Counted from the first letter of the stretch, positions 1 through 9,615 are shown. The stretch is DNA of 64,000 nucleotides from an uncultured Litoreibacter sp. (GCF_947487515.1 NZ_CANKWO010000002.1:744001-808000), one strand, 5' to 3'. Translations and numbers: made by a program. Notes: generated from the sequence alone by a model not told the origin.

Positions 1-341
1 GTCAGCTCAACCGTGTCGGCGATTGCTTCGCGCGAAGCCAAGGATGACCGCATGCCTTCGTGACCCATTGCGATGCCGTCGGTGACAGTGATGGTTGTGA
101 ACTCACGCGGAGTTCCGTTCCCTTGTTTTACACCCAGCTTCACAGCTTGGGCCTGACGGTTCAGGGAAATGTTGCAAGGGGCGGCTTCGTTCCAGCAGGT
201 GGCAACACCCACGAACGGCTGGTGAATCTCTTCGTCGCCAAGGCCCATTGCATAGAAATACGACCGGTGCGGAGCCCGCGACGGGCCCTCTGTCACGTGG
301 CGGCTTGGCATGTTGGTCTTATCGGTTGGCTTCTTAAGCAT
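1..341 (-). CDS. ilvD: Dihydroxy-acid dehydratase, N-terminal part (cut by window edge)
   Basis: Dihydroxy-acid dehydratase is the [Fe-S] enzyme that dehydrates dihydroxy-isovalerate and dihydroxy-methylvalerate in valine/isoleucine synthesis. Only about the first 113 codons are present; the rest lies left of position 1. The reverse-strand translation carries the family signature: PSRHVTEGPSRAPHRS near residue 12, then GVATCWNEAAPCN, whose first Cys is the conserved Fe-S ligand region, then TVTDGIAMGHEGMRSSL. The ATG at 341 is preceded by a GAGGGAG ribosome site 7 bases upstream. The gene is divergent from the CPBP protease gene. Family identity is clear from the motifs. Confidence 0.95.
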   Translation of the reverse strand, partial: MLKKPTDKTNMPSRHVTEGPSRAPHRSYFYAMGLGDEEIHQPFVGVATCWNEAAPCNISLNRQAQAVKLGVKQGNGTPREFTTITVTDGIAMGHEGMRSSLASREAIADTVEL

Positions 342-462
342 GGCTGGCTCCCTCAAACGCGTTGGAAACGGAATAAAGCCCAAGTACAGAAGGCACAAGC
401 GTGATTGCACCTCAGGTTTTGCAGCGATAGCGTGGCATAAATTTACCAAAGGGCATTTGTAG

Positions 463-1365
463 ATGAATAGAACCCCGACCTTTGAGGCCTTTATCGCACC
501 TGCACGGGAAGACTTCGCGCTGTGGCGCACTGTGGTGACCTTCTTGTTGGGGTTTGCTCTCTACATTTTCTGGACCGCAATTCTTATTCTGGGTGTGGGG
601 ATATTTTTTGCAGGCGATTATGGGATCGAGGCCTCCTTGACCGCCTTGATGGCGGGATTGGAGAGCGGGGGAACTCCGTTCTACATGGCAATTTTGCTTG
701 CGACATTCATACCGATGATGGGCGCAGCTATGTTGATGGTCATCTTGTATGACCGCTCCCCCTTGACGTTATTTGGCCGTCGGAAGAATTTTGTCCGGAA
801 TTTTGCCATCGGTGCTGGCATCATCGTGGCCTTCAACCTGATTTACTTTGTGTATGACTGGCTTTGGGGTGTTAGTGATTTGACCCGCAATTTGGCCACC
901 GCCGAATGGTTGGGATATCTGGTTTGGGCGCTGCCATTGCTTCTCATACAGATCACGGCAGAAGAGTTGGTGTTTCGTGGGTTCTTGGTGCAGCAGCTTG
1001 CCGTGCGGTTCAAAAACCCGATCTGGTGGATGGTGTTGCCGTCGGTGATTTTCGGCCTTGCCCACCTAGATCCATCTGTAGATCCCTTCCTTGCGGCGAT
1101 GGTTGTATTGGCAACAACTGTGTTTGGGATCGTTGCCGTTGATCTTACGCGAGTTACCGGCAACCTCGGGGCCGCAATGGGGCTTCACTTTGCAAATAAC
1201 TTCTTTGCCATGATGGTCGCCGCTACACCCAACAGAATGTCTGGGCTGGGACTGTTTCACACAAGTTACTCAATGCAAGACAGTGAGGTCATGATACCCC
1301 TCTTGGGTTTCGGGACGGTATTGTTAGGCGTTATTTGGCTAATTGCACGCTGGGCACTGCGTTGA
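463..1365 (+). CDS. CPBP-family intramembrane glutamic endopeptidase
   Basis: Integral membrane protein of 300 residues with about eight hydrophobic segments and the CAAX-protease/bacteriocin-processing (CPBP, Abi) signature. Motif 1 is EELVFRG with Glu167, Glu168 and Arg172. Motif 2 is FGLAH with His201, and motif 3 is HFANN with His242. All predicted catalytic positions are intact, so it should be an active intramembrane protease. Its substrate cannot be read from the sequence; CPBP members process prenylated proteins, peptides or bacteriocins, or act as scaffolds. It lies 55 bases upstream of accD on the same strand and may be co-transcribed, but no functional link is evident. Confidence 0.88.
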   Translation: MNRTPTFEAFIAPAREDFALWRTVVTFLLGFALYIFWTAILILGVGIFFAGDYGIEASLTALMAGLESGGTPFYMAILLATFIPMMGAAMLMVILYDRSPLTLFGRRKNFVRNFAIGAGIIVAFNLIYFVYDWLWGVSDLTRNLATAEWLGYLVWALPLLLIQITAEELVFRGFLVQQLAVRFKNPIWWMVLPSVIFGLAHLDPSVDPFLAAMVVLATTVFGIVAVDLTRVTGNLGAAMGLHFANNFFAMMVAATPNRMSGLGLFHTSYSMQDSEVMIPLLGFGTVLLGVIWLIARWALR

Positions 1366-1420
1366 TTGCAATTTCTACGCCTGCAGATTATCTGAACTTA
1401 AGCAACGGGAGCAGAGCCTC

Positions 1421-2341
1421 ATGAACTGGATTTCGAACTACGTCCGGCCAACGATCAATTCACTATTTTCGCGCCGAGAGGTTCCCGAAAATCTTTGGAG
1501 CAAATGCAACGAATGCGGCACTATGCTGTTTCACCGCGAGTTGTCGGACAATCTGAACGTCTGCACCAGTTGCAACCATCACATGGCCATCACGGCGCGG
1601 GATCGGTTTACGGCGCTGTTTGACGGTGGGATTTTCTCCGAGATCGACGTCCCTGCCCCGATTGCAGATCCTTTGCAGTTTAAGGATCAAAAGAAATACC
1701 CTGACCGCATGAAGGCCGCGATCAAGAAAACCGGTGAAAAAGAAGCAATGCTGGTGGCCGAAGGGGAGATTCTGCGAACCCCCATCGTTGCGGTTGCGCA
1801 GGACTTTAGCTTCATGGGCGGATCCATGAGCATGTATGTCGGCAACGCTATCATCGCCGCCGCCGAGCGGGCAGTCGAAATGGGGCGCCCTTTGGTGCTG
1901 TTCTCCGCTGCTGGTGGGGCGCGTATGCAAGAGGGCATCCTCGGGCTGATGCAAATGCCGCGGACAACCATTGCAGTTGAAATGCTGAAGGAAGCGGGCC
2001 TTCCCTACATCGTTGTTTTGACGCATCCCACAACCGGCGGGGTCACTGCATCCTACGCTATGTTGGGCGATGTTCATATTGCCGAGCCAAATGCGCTGAT
2101 TGGCTTTGCCGGTGCGCGGGTGATTGAGCAAACGATCCGTGAAAAACTGCCTGAGGGTTTCCAACGGGCCGAGTATCTGCTGGATCACGGCATGTTGGAT
2201 CGTGTGACGCATCGCAAAGACATGAAGAATGAATTGGTGACGATTATCCGGATGCTCACGGGCCTGCCGCCTGCAATCCAAGGCGACCTGCCCGCGCCCG
2301 AGCCCGACGCGGTTGCGGCGAATGCGGAAACCACCGAGTGA
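1421..2341 (+). CDS. accD: Acetyl-CoA carboxylase carboxyltransferase subunit beta
   Basis: The beta half of the carboxyltransferase of acetyl-CoA carboxylase transfers carboxyl from biotin to acetyl-CoA, making malonyl-CoA for fatty acid synthesis. The protein has 306 residues. The N-terminal zinc ribbon is complete (Cys29, Cys32, Cys48, Cys51), followed by the crotonase-fold core with [11 protein letters not shown] and [13 protein letters not shown] chose the ATG at 1421 over an upstream in-frame start at 1343 because it gives the normal N-terminus ([10 protein letters not shown]) and has a GGGAG site upstream; the longer form would run back into the CPBP gene. The stop overlaps the GTG start of folC, so the two are translationally coupled, a common arrangement in proteobacteria. 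Confidence 0.97.
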   Translation: MNWISNYVRPTINSLFSRREVPENLWSKCNECGTMLFHRELSDNLNVCTSCNHHMAITARDRFTALFDGGIFSEIDVPAPIADPLQFKDQKKYPDRMKAAIKKTGEKEAMLVAEGEILRTPIVAVAQDFSFMGGSMSMYVGNAIIAAAERAVEMGRPLVLFSAAGGARMQEGILGLMQMPRTTIAVEMLKEAGLPYIVVLTHPTTGGVTASYAMLGDVHIAEPNALIGFAGARVIEQTIREKLPEGFQRAEYLLDHGMLDRVTHRKDMKNELVTIIRMLTGLPPAIQGDLPAPEPDAVAANAETTE

Positions 2342-3609
2342 CGCAAACAAGCGATGCCATCCTCGACCGGATGATGGCACTTCACCCGAAGATCATCGAC
2401 CTGACGCTAGACCGTGTTTGGCGATTGTTGGCAATTCTGGATCACCCTGAAAAGACCTTGCCGCCTGTGATTCATATCGCAGGGACCAACGGCAAGGGGT
2501 CAACACAGGCCATTATTCGTGCCGGACTGGAAGGCGGTGGCAAATCTGTCCATGCCTATACCTCCCCTCATTTGGCGCGGTTTCATGAGCGTATTCGCTT
2601 GGCTGGCGACCTGATCTCCGAGGAGTATCTGACGCAGGTTCTGGACGAGTGCTACACATCGAACGGCCCTGAAAAGATCACTTACTTCGAAATCACAACT
2701 GTGGCCGCGTTGCTCGCATTTAGCCGTGTTAGAGCCGATTTTACCCTGTTGGAGGTCGGCTTGGGCGGGCGGTTGGATGCCACCAATGTTGTGGAGACCC
2801 CCGAAGTAACAGTGATCACTCCGATCTCTATCGATCACGAAAGCTTTCTTGGCGATACATTGACCAAAATCGCAACCGAGAAGGCCGGAATCCTAAAGCG
2901 CGGAGTTCCTTGCGTGGTTGGACCACAGCCGGAAGAAGCGATGGACGTGATCGAGGCACAGGCTGCGAAGCTTGGTGCCCCCCTTCTTGCCTATGGTCAG
3001 CATTGGCATGTTTGGGAAGAGCGCGGCCGCCTCGTTTTTCAAGATGAACATGGCTTGATGGATTTGCCGTTGCCTGCCCTGCTTGGGGCGCATCAGGTGC
3101 AAAACGCAGGGGCGGCACTTGCGGTGCTTCGTCATCTTGGGTTTGACGATACGGCCTGCGAAGCCGCGATGACAAACGCCACTTGGCCGGCTCGAATGCA
3201 GCGATTGAAGGTTGGCCCGTTGATCGACGCAGCCGGATCGGCCGAGCTATGGCTTGATGGTGGGCACAATCCTGCGGCAGGTACGGCCCTTGCCGCCTTG
3301 CTGAAAACATTGCCTGAAAGGCCCACGCATTTGGTATGCGGAATGCTCAATACGAAAGACGTGGTGGGCTACATGAAACCGCTGGCCGGCGTCGCGACGT
3401 CCCTTTATGCGGTGCCAATTCCGGATGAGCAGGCGACGCTTTCCGCCCAGCAAACAGCCATTGCGGCAACTGAGGCAGGCTTTCAGGCTTTCGAGGCCGA
3501 GACAGTCTTGGACGCCATCAACGCGGTTACTAAAACAGACCCTAATGCGCGAATATTGATCTGTGGTTCGCTTTATTTGGCGGGCGCTGTACTGCGCGAA
3601 AACAGCTAG
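2338..3609 (+). CDS. folC: Bifunctional dihydrofolate synthase / folylpolyglutamate synthase
   Basis: Adds glutamate to dihydropteroate and later to tetrahydrofolates, retaining folates in the cytoplasm. The protein has 423 residues, usual for FolC. The Mur-ligase-type P-loop GTNGKGST lies at residues 49-56, followed by [12 protein letters not shown] and the [13 protein letters not shown] motif typical of the family. The C-terminal domain has [10 protein letters not shown]. The start is GTG, overlapping the accD stop by four bases (GTGA). The stop codon shares a CTAG with the convergent zapE gene. Confidence 0.95.
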   Translation: MTQTSDAILDRMMALHPKIIDLTLDRVWRLLAILDHPEKTLPPVIHIAGTNGKGSTQAIIRAGLEGGGKSVHAYTSPHLARFHERIRLAGDLISEEYLTQVLDECYTSNGPEKITYFEITTVAALLAFSRVRADFTLLEVGLGGRLDATNVVETPEVTVITPISIDHESFLGDTLTKIATEKAGILKRGVPCVVGPQPEEAMDVIEAQAAKLGAPLLAYGQHWHVWEERGRLVFQDEHGLMDLPLPALLGAHQVQNAGAALAVLRHLGFDDTACEAAMTNATWPARMQRLKVGPLIDAAGSAELWLDGGHNPAAGTALAALLKTLPERPTHLVCGMLNTKDVVGYMKPLAGVATSLYAVPIPDEQATLSAQQTAIAATEAGFQAFEAETVLDAINAVTKTDPNARILICGSLYLAGAVLRENS

Positions 3610-4685
3610 GCTTGTCCCCAGTCGGCGGATTGCATTTCGCGTAAACGCGACGCGGTGCGCTCAAATTCGAACACGCCTTCGCCTTCCAAATACAGCCGTT
3701 CAGGCTGTGCTGCCGCGGAGCAAATTAGCCGAACGTTGCCCTCATATAGGGCATCTATCAAGGTCACGAACCGCTTGGCCTCGTTGAAATTGTTGCGCGA
3801 CAACGTTGGAATATCTTCCAACACCAGTACGCGCACAGATTCTGCCACCGCCAGATAATCCGCAGCCCCAAGCGGTTGGCCGCAAAGATCAAAGAAGCTA
3901 GCCCGCGCGATACCGTTGCGAAACGCGGGCAAGATCACGTCACGGCCTTTGACCCGCAAGGACAACGGCCCGCCTGCACCCCCGGTTAGGCTTTGCCAAA
4001 TAGCAGATATGCGCGCCTTGGCGTCGGCGTTGGCAGGAGAAAAATAGACCTGCTCTCCTTCAAGGCGATCTTGGCGGTAATCCGTCTCGGACACCAATTC
4101 ATGCACGGTCATGTGATCTTTTAGATGCTCTATAAACGGAATGAACAGATTTCGGTTCAATCCGTTTTTGTACAGATCATCTGGGATACGGTTGGATGTG
4201 GTGACGACCACAACGCCCTTGGCCAACAAGTTTTCAAACAGCCGCCCCACAATCATCGCATCGGTTATGTCTGTGATCTGCATCTCGTCAAAGCACAGCA
4301 GGCGAACCTGCGCAGAAATCTCGTCGGCCACTGGCTGAATGGCATCATCCACGCCGGTTTTCCGGATCTCATGCATTGCGCTATGAATTTCTTGTATGAA
4401 GGCATGGAAGTGGACGCGGCGTTTGCGCGGTTCCGGAATGGTTTCGTAAAACAAATCCATCAACATGGATTTGCCGCGGCCGACGCCCCCCCAAAGATAC
4501 AGCCCTTTCACGGGTGCGTCGTCTTCACCGAATATCCCGAACAATTTCTTCTTTGGTGCAGGTTTTGCCATTTGCGCAGCCACATCGTCAAAAAATGGCA
4601 AAGCCGCGATCTGAGCCGGATCGGCGGTGATCTCCCCTGCTTGGGTCAATGCGGTATAGGCGTCGGTCAAAAGCATTCTGGCCAT
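3606..4685 (-). CDS. zapE: Cell division protein ZapE / AFG1-family ATPase
   Basis: AAA-type ATPase of the AFG1/LACE1/ZapE family. In E. coli ZapE associates with the Z-ring, and mitochondrial AFG1 helps degrade respiratory subunits; the role here is inferred from family. Walker A (GGVGRGKS) is at residues 66-73, and Walker B appears as LLCFDEMQITD about 90 residues later, then an arginine-containing TTSNRIPDDLYKNGL segment. I chose the ATG at 4685 (359 residues) because the longer reading frame back to 4862 enters the divergent MFS gene. An ATG at 4676 is possible too. Confidence 0.9.
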   Translation of the reverse strand: MARMLLTDAYTALTQAGEITADPAQIAALPFFDDVAAQMAKPAPKKKLFGIFGEDDAPVKGLYLWGGVGRGKSMLMDLFYETIPEPRKRRVHFHAFIQEIHSAMHEIRKTGVDDAIQPVADEISAQVRLLCFDEMQITDITDAMIVGRLFENLLAKGVVVVTTSNRIPDDLYKNGLNRNLFIPFIEHLKDHMTVHELVSETDYRQDRLEGEQVYFSPANADAKARISAIWQSLTGGAGGPLSLRVKGRDVILPAFRNGIARASFFDLCGQPLGAADYLAVAESVRVLVLEDIPTLSRNNFNEAKRFVTLIDALYEGNVRLICSAAAQPERLYLEGEGVFEFERTASRLREMQSADWGQA

Positions 4686-4760
4686 CTCATCAATTCTGCT
4701 TACTCCATGTCGCAATATTTCTGATTTGACGCAAACCGGAAAGTTTACGACGGTCGCACT

Positions 4761-5999
4761 ATGGATCAGACACGCACACCACTTTTTACGCCCGTTCTCA
4801 TTGTTGGCTGCATCATTATGATGTTGGGGTTCTCTATCCGCGCCAGTTTCGGAGTGTTTCAAATCCCGATCGGAGAGGAGTTCGGTTGGCCTCGCGCCGA
4901 GTTCAGCCTAGCCATTGCAATCCAAAATCTTGCATGGGGCATTGGTCAGCCCATCTTTGGGGCAATCGCCGAAAAGATGGGGGATCGGAAAGCCATTATC
5001 CTTGGTGCGTTGCTCTATGCTGCGGGTTTGGTGCTATCCTCCTTCGCGATTACACCCGGAGAGCACCAGTTCTATGAAATTCTTGTTGGCTTTGGCATCG
5101 CAGGGACCGGATTTGGCGTGATCCTTGCGATGGTGGGTCGCGCAACTTCAGATGAAAACCGGTCGATGGCGTTGGGCATAGCGACGGCCGCAGGATCTGC
5201 AGGTCAGGTGCTAGGGGCGCCCGCCGCGGAATTGTTGCTGGGCTACTTCCCTTGGCAAACGGTTTTCATCATCTTCGCGACTGTCATGTTGGTGTCGCTG
5301 TTTGCATTGCCGTTCATGCGTGCGCCTGTTGCTACAAAGACGGAGTTAGAGGAAAGCCTAGGCACCGTGTTGAAGCGCGCCTTCAAGGATCCGTCCTACA
5401 CGATGATCTTCTTGGGGTTCTTTTCATGTGGGTATCAACTGGCCTTCGTAACGGCCCATTTTCCAGCCTTTATCACTGAAGTTTGCGGCCCGATATCAGG
5501 CACCGGCCTGCTTGCGGGCATAGGGGTTACCACGACGTCGGCGCTGGGCGCGCTTTCGATCGCCCTGATCGGATTTGCCAACATTGGCGGGACGATTTTT
5601 GCCGGATATCTGGGCAAACGGTATTCGAAGAAATATTTGCTGGCGGGGATATACACTGGCCGTACGATCATCGCTGCTTGGTTCATTCTGATGCCGATGA
5701 CACCGACGACAGTGATCATTTTTAGCCTTGCGATGGGCAGCTTATGGTTGGCGACTGTTCCTCTTACTTCTGGATTGGTCGCTCATATCTACGGGCTGCG
5801 CTACATGGGAACGCTCTATGGGATTGTGTTCTTTTCCCACCAGTTAGGGTCTTTTCTGGGCGTCTGGTTGGGCGGAAAACTGTATGATGTGACGGGCGAT
5901 TACACCTTTGTTTGGTGGATCGGTGTCGGGGTCGGCGCGTTTAGTGCGATCGTACATCTGCCGGTGCGTGAAAAGCCTTGGACTGCCCAAGCAGCCTAG
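4761..5999 (+). CDS. MFS transporter (oxalate/monocarboxylate-carrier-like)
   Basis: A 412-residue major facilitator with twelve predicted membrane segments. The first half has the GxxxD/RxGxR-type loop 2-3 (AEKMGDRKAIILGA), a glycine-rich helix 5 region, and a long basic loop between helices 6 and 7 around residue 190-215. The pattern resembles the oxalate/formate and monocarboxylate antiporter branch, but the substrate cannot be assigned. It is divergent from zapE across 75 bases, which must hold both promoters. It ends at a strong bidirectional terminator shared with the HAD gene. Confidence 0.82.
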   Translation: MDQTRTPLFTPVLIVGCIIMMLGFSIRASFGVFQIPIGEEFGWPRAEFSLAIAIQNLAWGIGQPIFGAIAEKMGDRKAIILGALLYAAGLVLSSFAITPGEHQFYEILVGFGIAGTGFGVILAMVGRATSDENRSMALGIATAAGSAGQVLGAPAAELLLGYFPWQTVFIIFATVMLVSLFALPFMRAPVATKTELEESLGTVLKRAFKDPSYTMIFLGFFSCGYQLAFVTAHFPAFITEVCGPISGTGLLAGIGVTTTSALGALSIALIGFANIGGTIFAGYLGKRYSKKYLLAGIYTGRTIIAAWFILMPMTPTTVIIFSLAMGSLWLATVPLTSGLVAHIYGLRYMGTLYGIVFFSHQLGSFLGVWLGGKLYDVTGDYTFVWWIGVGVGAFSAIVHLPVREKPWTAQAA

Positions 6000-6030
6000 C
6001 CGTTTAGGACGGTGCGGGGTGATCCAAAAG

Positions 6031-6062
6031 TTGGGGGCAGGCCAAATGCGCCCTGCCCCCAA
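6031..6062. terminator. Bidirectional rho-independent terminator
   Basis: A perfect 11-bp GC-rich inverted repeat (TTGGGGGCAGG at 6031-6041, its complement at 6052-6062) with a 10-base loop sits between the convergent MFS and HAD genes. On the minus strand the stem is followed by TTTT; on the plus strand by a short TT-rich stretch, so it probably serves mainly the HAD/fghA operon and secondarily the MFS gene. Confidence 0.8.
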
Positions 6063-6093
6063 TTTGCTATTCCAGAATTGACCGTCTGGGCGA

Positions 6094-6714
6094 CTATGCT
6101 GCGGCTTCTTCTGCTGTCAAAAGCCCGTGAGAGACAAGGCAGTCAGCCCAGCCTTGCGGGTTCTCAAACATATGCGCATTCCATCCACGCGATCTGGCCA
6201 TGTCGATGTTGTCGGCGCGGTCGTCTGCAAACAATAGGGTTTCAGGGGCCAGCCCGCAGTCATCCTCCACCATCTGGTAAATTTTGGGATCCGGCTTGAT
6301 GACCTGCATATGGCCCGAAATATAGCGACGATCGAATTCCCCGAGGTAGCTATAGATAGTTTCCGCGTAGTCAAAGCTGCCGATACCAAAATTGGTAAGG
6401 GCGAAAACCGGAATTCTTTTCGCGCGAAGGACACGAAGCAATTTAACCGAATGGTCGATTGTAGGCGACGCCATTTCGATCCAGTGGTCATGCCACATAC
6501 GAATTTCGTCGCGCCACTCGGGGTACTCTTCGGCAGTGTTGTAGATCGTTTCCTTGAAAGGATGCCCCAGATCGACTTTGTCATTCATCCCGTGCAGATC
6601 AACAGTCGCGAACATTTCCTTGCGACGGGCTTCGCCGATGGCGCTGTCGTAAAAACGTTCGGGGTGCCATTCGATAAGTACGTTTCCGATATCGAAAATA
6701 ACTGCCTTGATCAT
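6094..6714 (-). CDS. HAD-superfamily hydrolase (YihX-like phosphatase)
   Basis: A 206-residue HAD subfamily IA hydrolase. Motif I is FDIGNVL with the nucleophile Asp8; the usual second Asp (acid/base) is Gly10, a DxG version seen in YihX-type sugar phosphatases. Motif II is LTNFG, motif III includes the KPDPKIY lysine, and motif IV is FADDRADNI. The cap is helical (C1). The substrate is unknown, possibly a sugar phosphate. Its ATG overlaps the fghA stop by four bases (ATGA), making it the last gene of an AEC transporter-fghA-HAD operon. Confidence 0.88.
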   Translation of the reverse strand: MIKAVIFDIGNVLIEWHPERFYDSAIGEARRKEMFATVDLHGMNDKVDLGHPFKETIYNTAEEYPEWRDEIRMWHDHWIEMASPTIDHSVKLLRVLRAKRIPVFALTNFGIGSFDYAETIYSYLGEFDRRYISGHMQVIKPDPKIYQMVEDDCGLAPETLLFADDRADNIDMARSRGWNAHMFENPQGWADCLVSHGLLTAEEAAA

Positions 6715-7541
6715 GCGTATAGAGCCTCTGCGTGGAAAGATATGTGGTCTTCAATGAACGTTGAAATGAAGAAGTACGAATGGTCGTAATTCGGTTGCAT
6801 GCGAAACGTGATGTCTTGGCGTTTGGCTGCTGCGGCCTGCGCAAGCGCTTCAGGCTTCAAGAGATCAAGGAACTGGTCTTGTGTTCCGGTGTCGATCAAG
6901 ACGGGACCGTCAAAGCCGCGATCTGCCATCAGAAGACTGGCGTCATGTTCGGCCCAAGTTGTCTCATCAGACCCTAAATAGGCTGAAAACTGCTTTCTTC
7001 CCCAATCCGAGGCGGTTGGATTACAGATCGGTGCAAAGGCAGATACGCTGGCAAAGCGGCCAGCTTCACGCAGCGCGATCGTCAATGCACCATGCCCCCC
7101 CATGGAATGACCGGTGATCGCCTGACGGGATGCGTCAAGCGCGAAGGTCTCAAATACCAGATCGGTTAGGTCCTTGGTGATGTAATCATACATCTGAAAA
7201 TGCTGAGCCCAAGGGGGCTGGGTCGCGTTCACGTAAAATCCGGCGCCTTGCCCCAAGTCAAAGGCCTCGTCGTTCGGGACATCTTCTCCCCGCGGCGAAG
7301 TGTCAGGGAAAATCACAGCGATCCCCTGCTCTGCGGCCCATCCTTGCGCTGCTGCCTTCACCATTGCGTTCTCATGTGTGCAAGTCAGGCCTGACAAAAA
7401 CCATAAAACCGGCACAGGGCCGTCTTTGGCTTCGGCAGGCAAAAACAGTCCAAACGTCATGTCGCAATCGCAGCTGGCAGAGTGATGGGAATACACGCCT
7501 TGGACCCCGCCAAAACATGCGTTTTCGGAAATAGTTTTCAT
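6711..7541 (-). CDS. fghA: S-formylglutathione hydrolase
   Basis: Serine esterase that hydrolyses S-formylglutathione to formate and glutathione, the second step of glutathione-dependent formaldehyde oxidation. It has 276 residues, the normal length. The alpha/beta-hydrolase nucleophile elbow GHSMGGHG has Ser146; the early FLSGLTCTHEN oxyanion-loop signature and the late NYDHSYFF histidine are both present. I chose the ATG at 7541 because a GGAG site lies just upstream and the N-terminus MKTISEN matches the family; an in-frame start 27 bases earlier lies inside the AEC gene. The glutathione-dependent formaldehyde dehydrogenase is not in this window. Confidence 0.94.
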   Translation of the reverse strand: MKTISENACFGGVQGVYSHHSASCDCDMTFGLFLPAEAKDGPVPVLWFLSGLTCTHENAMVKAAAQGWAAEQGIAVIFPDTSPRGEDVPNDEAFDLGQGAGFYVNATQPPWAQHFQMYDYITKDLTDLVFETFALDASRQAITGHSMGGHGALTIALREAGRFASVSAFAPICNPTASDWGRKQFSAYLGSDETTWAEHDASLLMADRGFDGPVLIDTGTQDQFLDLLKPEALAQAAAAKRQDITFRMQPNYDHSYFFISTFIEDHISFHAEALYA

Positions 7542-7551
7542 CAGAGCTCCT

Positions 7552-8475
7552 TTAACTGACCCAACCAATAATCAGCGAAACAGTTAGAATGCTGACGACG
7601 GTTGAAATGAGGATACTGGCGGAAACCCGCGCTGGGGCAACCCCATAATGCTGGGCGATCATGTAAACATTGCCCGCAACAGGTAGGGCCGCAGCGGCGA
7701 TCATCACGGAGGCCGAATAGGGATCGACTGCAAACAGCCAAATCGCACAAACAGCCACAGCAAAAGGATGCAAAACAAGCTTGGCGAAGGACAACCACGT
7801 CGCCACTTGCAGGCGCCCTGCTGATTTGGTCGCAAGGGACGCGCCAATCGCAAACAATGCGCCGGGCGTTGCGGCGCCACCCAGAATGGACAGAAATTCG
7901 TTCAAGGGAACCGGAATTGGTGCCTTTGAGGCTGACCACGCGAACCCCAACACAATCGAGACGATCATCGGGTTCTTGAGCAATCCCAATCCAACAGTTT
8001 TCAGCACGCCAGCAGACATGCGCCCATCGCGCGACCCCGTGATCAAAATCACTACAAGGCTTCCGAAGAAGATCAGATCTACGGCAAGAGTAAGCATCAC
8101 CGGTCCAATGGCATCCGCCCCCATAAGGAGCACCAGCATTGGCACACCAAGGAAGCCCACGTTGCCAATGACACTGCATTGAGCTTCGATGGCGGCTTCC
8201 TCGACAGACCGTCGGCGCAGCAAGGCGACGGCGGTGACACAAAGGTAAACAAACAGGCTCGCGTAGAAATACGCTTGGATGTAGCTCCAGTCCAATATGT
8301 CGGTTATCGACAGGTTCGCCGAAAACCGGAACAACATTGCGGATAAGGCAAAATAGAAGACGAATTTGGTCAGGTAGCCGGTGGCCTCGGGGGTAAAGAA
8401 CTTTACCCGACCGGCCCAATACCCGACACCGATGACGGCGAAAAAGGGCAGTGTTTTAAGAAAAATCTCCAGCAT
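7552..8475 (-). CDS. AEC-family transporter (auxin efflux carrier-like permease)
   Basis: A 307-residue permease with about ten membrane helices split into two inverted halves, as in AEC/BART-superfamily carriers. The N-terminus (FFAVIGVGYWAGR) and the proline/glycine-rich helix near residues 105-120 (NVGFLGVPMLVLL) are typical. Substrates of bacterial AEC carriers are often malonate, malate or other small organic acids; here it is unassigned. The ATG at 8475 gives the usual family start (MLEIFL); an upstream ATG at 8493 has no better ribosome site. It lies 10 bases from fghA and is probably co-transcribed. Confidence 0.85.
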   Translation of the reverse strand: MLEIFLKTLPFFAVIGVGYWAGRVKFFTPEATGYLTKFVFYFALSAMLFRFSANLSITDILDWSYIQAYFYASLFVYLCVTAVALLRRRSVEEAAIEAQCSVIGNVGFLGVPMLVLLMGADAIGPVMLTLAVDLIFFGSLVVILITGSRDGRMSAGVLKTVGLGLLKNPMIVSIVLGFAWSASKAPIPVPLNEFLSILGGAATPGALFAIGASLATKSAGRLQVATWLSFAKLVLHPFAVAVCAIWLFAVDPYSASVMIAAAALPVAGNVYMIAQHYGVAPARVSASILISTVVSILTVSLIIGWVS

Positions 8476-8517
8476 GTCGACACCCGATACCATGGCCGAG
8501 GGGATTGCAACAGCGCG

Positions 8518-9492
8518 TTAACCGCTGCCGATCAATACACCCGCGGCCAGCACCAATGCCCCGCCAAGAACAACCTGCATGGCCGCCCTGAAAAACGGGG
8601 TTTCCATGAACCGGTTCTGAATCCACGCAATGGCCCAAAGCTCTATGAAAACCACGATTACGGCGATGGTTGTCGCCGTCCAAAAGTCGGTGATGAGATA
8701 GGGCAACGCGTGCCCCAAACCGCCAATAGTTGTCATAATGCCAGAGGCAAATCCGCGCTTCCACGGGGAGCCCCTGCCCGAGAGCTGCCCATCATCGGAT
8801 GCGGCCTCGGTGAAGCCCATCGATATGCCTGCGCCCACCGACGCGGCCAGCCCCACCAGAAACGTATCCCACGTGTTTCCAGTCGCAAAGGCCGCCGCAA
8901 AAATCGGGGCCAACGTCGAAACCGATCCATCCATAAGCCCCGCAAGACCAGGTTGAACCCAAGTCAGGATAAACTGGCGATGCGCCTCTTGGTCTTCACC
9001 CTCAAGAGCATGCTCAGAAATCTCTCCAGTTAACCTTGAGGCTTCTTGGCAATGGTTGGCCTCTGCCGCGGCCAGATCGCCTAAAAGTTTACGGGTATCA
9101 GCATCTTGGGTCCGTTGGGCGGCCAATTCGTAGAACCGCTGTGCGTTGCGCTCCATGCGACTAGCTTGTTCCCGAATCTTGCTGAGGCCAAGGTTTTCAA
9201 CCAGCCAGACAGGTGCGTGGGCGAGATATCCCGAGATGTGTTCGCGTCTTAACAAGGGGATAACGTCGCCAAAGCGGCGTTTGTGCATGTCGATTAACAT
9301 CTGACGATGCGCGTCTTCCTCCAACGCCATTTCGTCAAACACCTTGGCTGATGAAGGGTAGTTTGCACGTAGTTGTTCGGCGTAGCTGCGGTAGATGCGC
9401 GCATCATCTTCCTCCGAGGAAATAGCAAGCGCCAGCACCTCTTGTTCGGTCAAATTTGAAAAATGGCGGCGAAAACCAATGGACTTGAACAT
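8518..9492 (-). CDS. mbfA: Membrane-bound ferritin-like / VIT1-family iron exporter
   Basis: Fusion of an N-terminal ferritin-like (erythrin/rubrerythrin) domain, residues about 10-160, to a C-terminal VIT1/CCC1-type membrane domain, residues about 165-322. This is the architecture of MbfA of Rhizobiales and Rhodobacterales, which exports iron and protects against iron and peroxide stress. Di-iron ligand candidates are Glu27/Glu28, Glu58/Glu59 with His62, and a later EANH motif. The VIT1 part contains GLMDGSVSTLAP and SMGFTEAASDDG, typical of the family. The gene has a GAGG ribosome site and an ICE palindrome immediately upstream, implying Irr control. The symbol rests on architecture plus that site. 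Confidence 0.92.
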   Translation of the reverse strand: MFKSIGFRRHFSNLTEQEVLALAISSEEDDARIYRSYAEQLRANYPSSAKVFDEMALEEDAHRQMLIDMHKRRFGDVIPLLRREHISGYLAHAPVWLVENLGLSKIREQASRMERNAQRFYELAAQRTQDADTRKLLGDLAAAEANHCQEASRLTGEISEHALEGEDQEAHRQFILTWVQPGLAGLMDGSVSTLAPIFAAAFATGNTWDTFLVGLAASVGAGISMGFTEAASDDGQLSGRGSPWKRGFASGIMTTIGGLGHALPYLITDFWTATTIAVIVVFIELWAIAWIQNRFMETPFFRAAMQVVLGGALVLAAGVLIGSG

Positions 9493-9503
9493 ATGAACCT
9501 CAC

Positions 9504-9520
9504 TTTAGAATAATTCTAAT
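9504..9520 (-). promoter_or_regulatory. Iron control element (ICE, Irr box) of mbfA
   Basis: TTTAGAATAATTCTAAT contains perfect arms TTAGAA and TTCTAA separated by three bases, matching the known ICE consensus TTTAGAAnnnTTCTAAA for Irr in Rhizobiales/Rhodobacterales at all but one position. It lies 12-28 bases upstream of the mbfA ATG, abutting the ribosome site, where a bound regulator would block initiation. Irr normally represses such genes at low iron. No irr gene is in this window. Confidence 0.85.
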
Positions 9521-9555
9521 GTAGCGAGCCATGCGCAGAGTGCAACCCCGCCAAA

Positions 9556-9574
9556 ACTAAACCGAACGGTTCAG
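9556..9574. promoter_or_regulatory. Putative TetR-type operator, copy 1
   Basis: The core AACCG-AA-CGGTT at 9560-9571 is a perfect palindrome around a 2-base centre, extending to CTnAACCG/CGGTTnAG with one mismatch. A near-identical copy starts exactly 60 bases further on. It lies between mbfA and the small secreted-protein gene, upstream of a TetR gene. Palindromes of this size are typical TetR/AcrR-type targets; assignment to the neighbouring TetR is inference. Confidence 0.55.
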
Positions 9575-9615
9575 AAAAGCCTTGTGGCATGCAAAGACTC
9601 AGTCTAAATGTTGCA

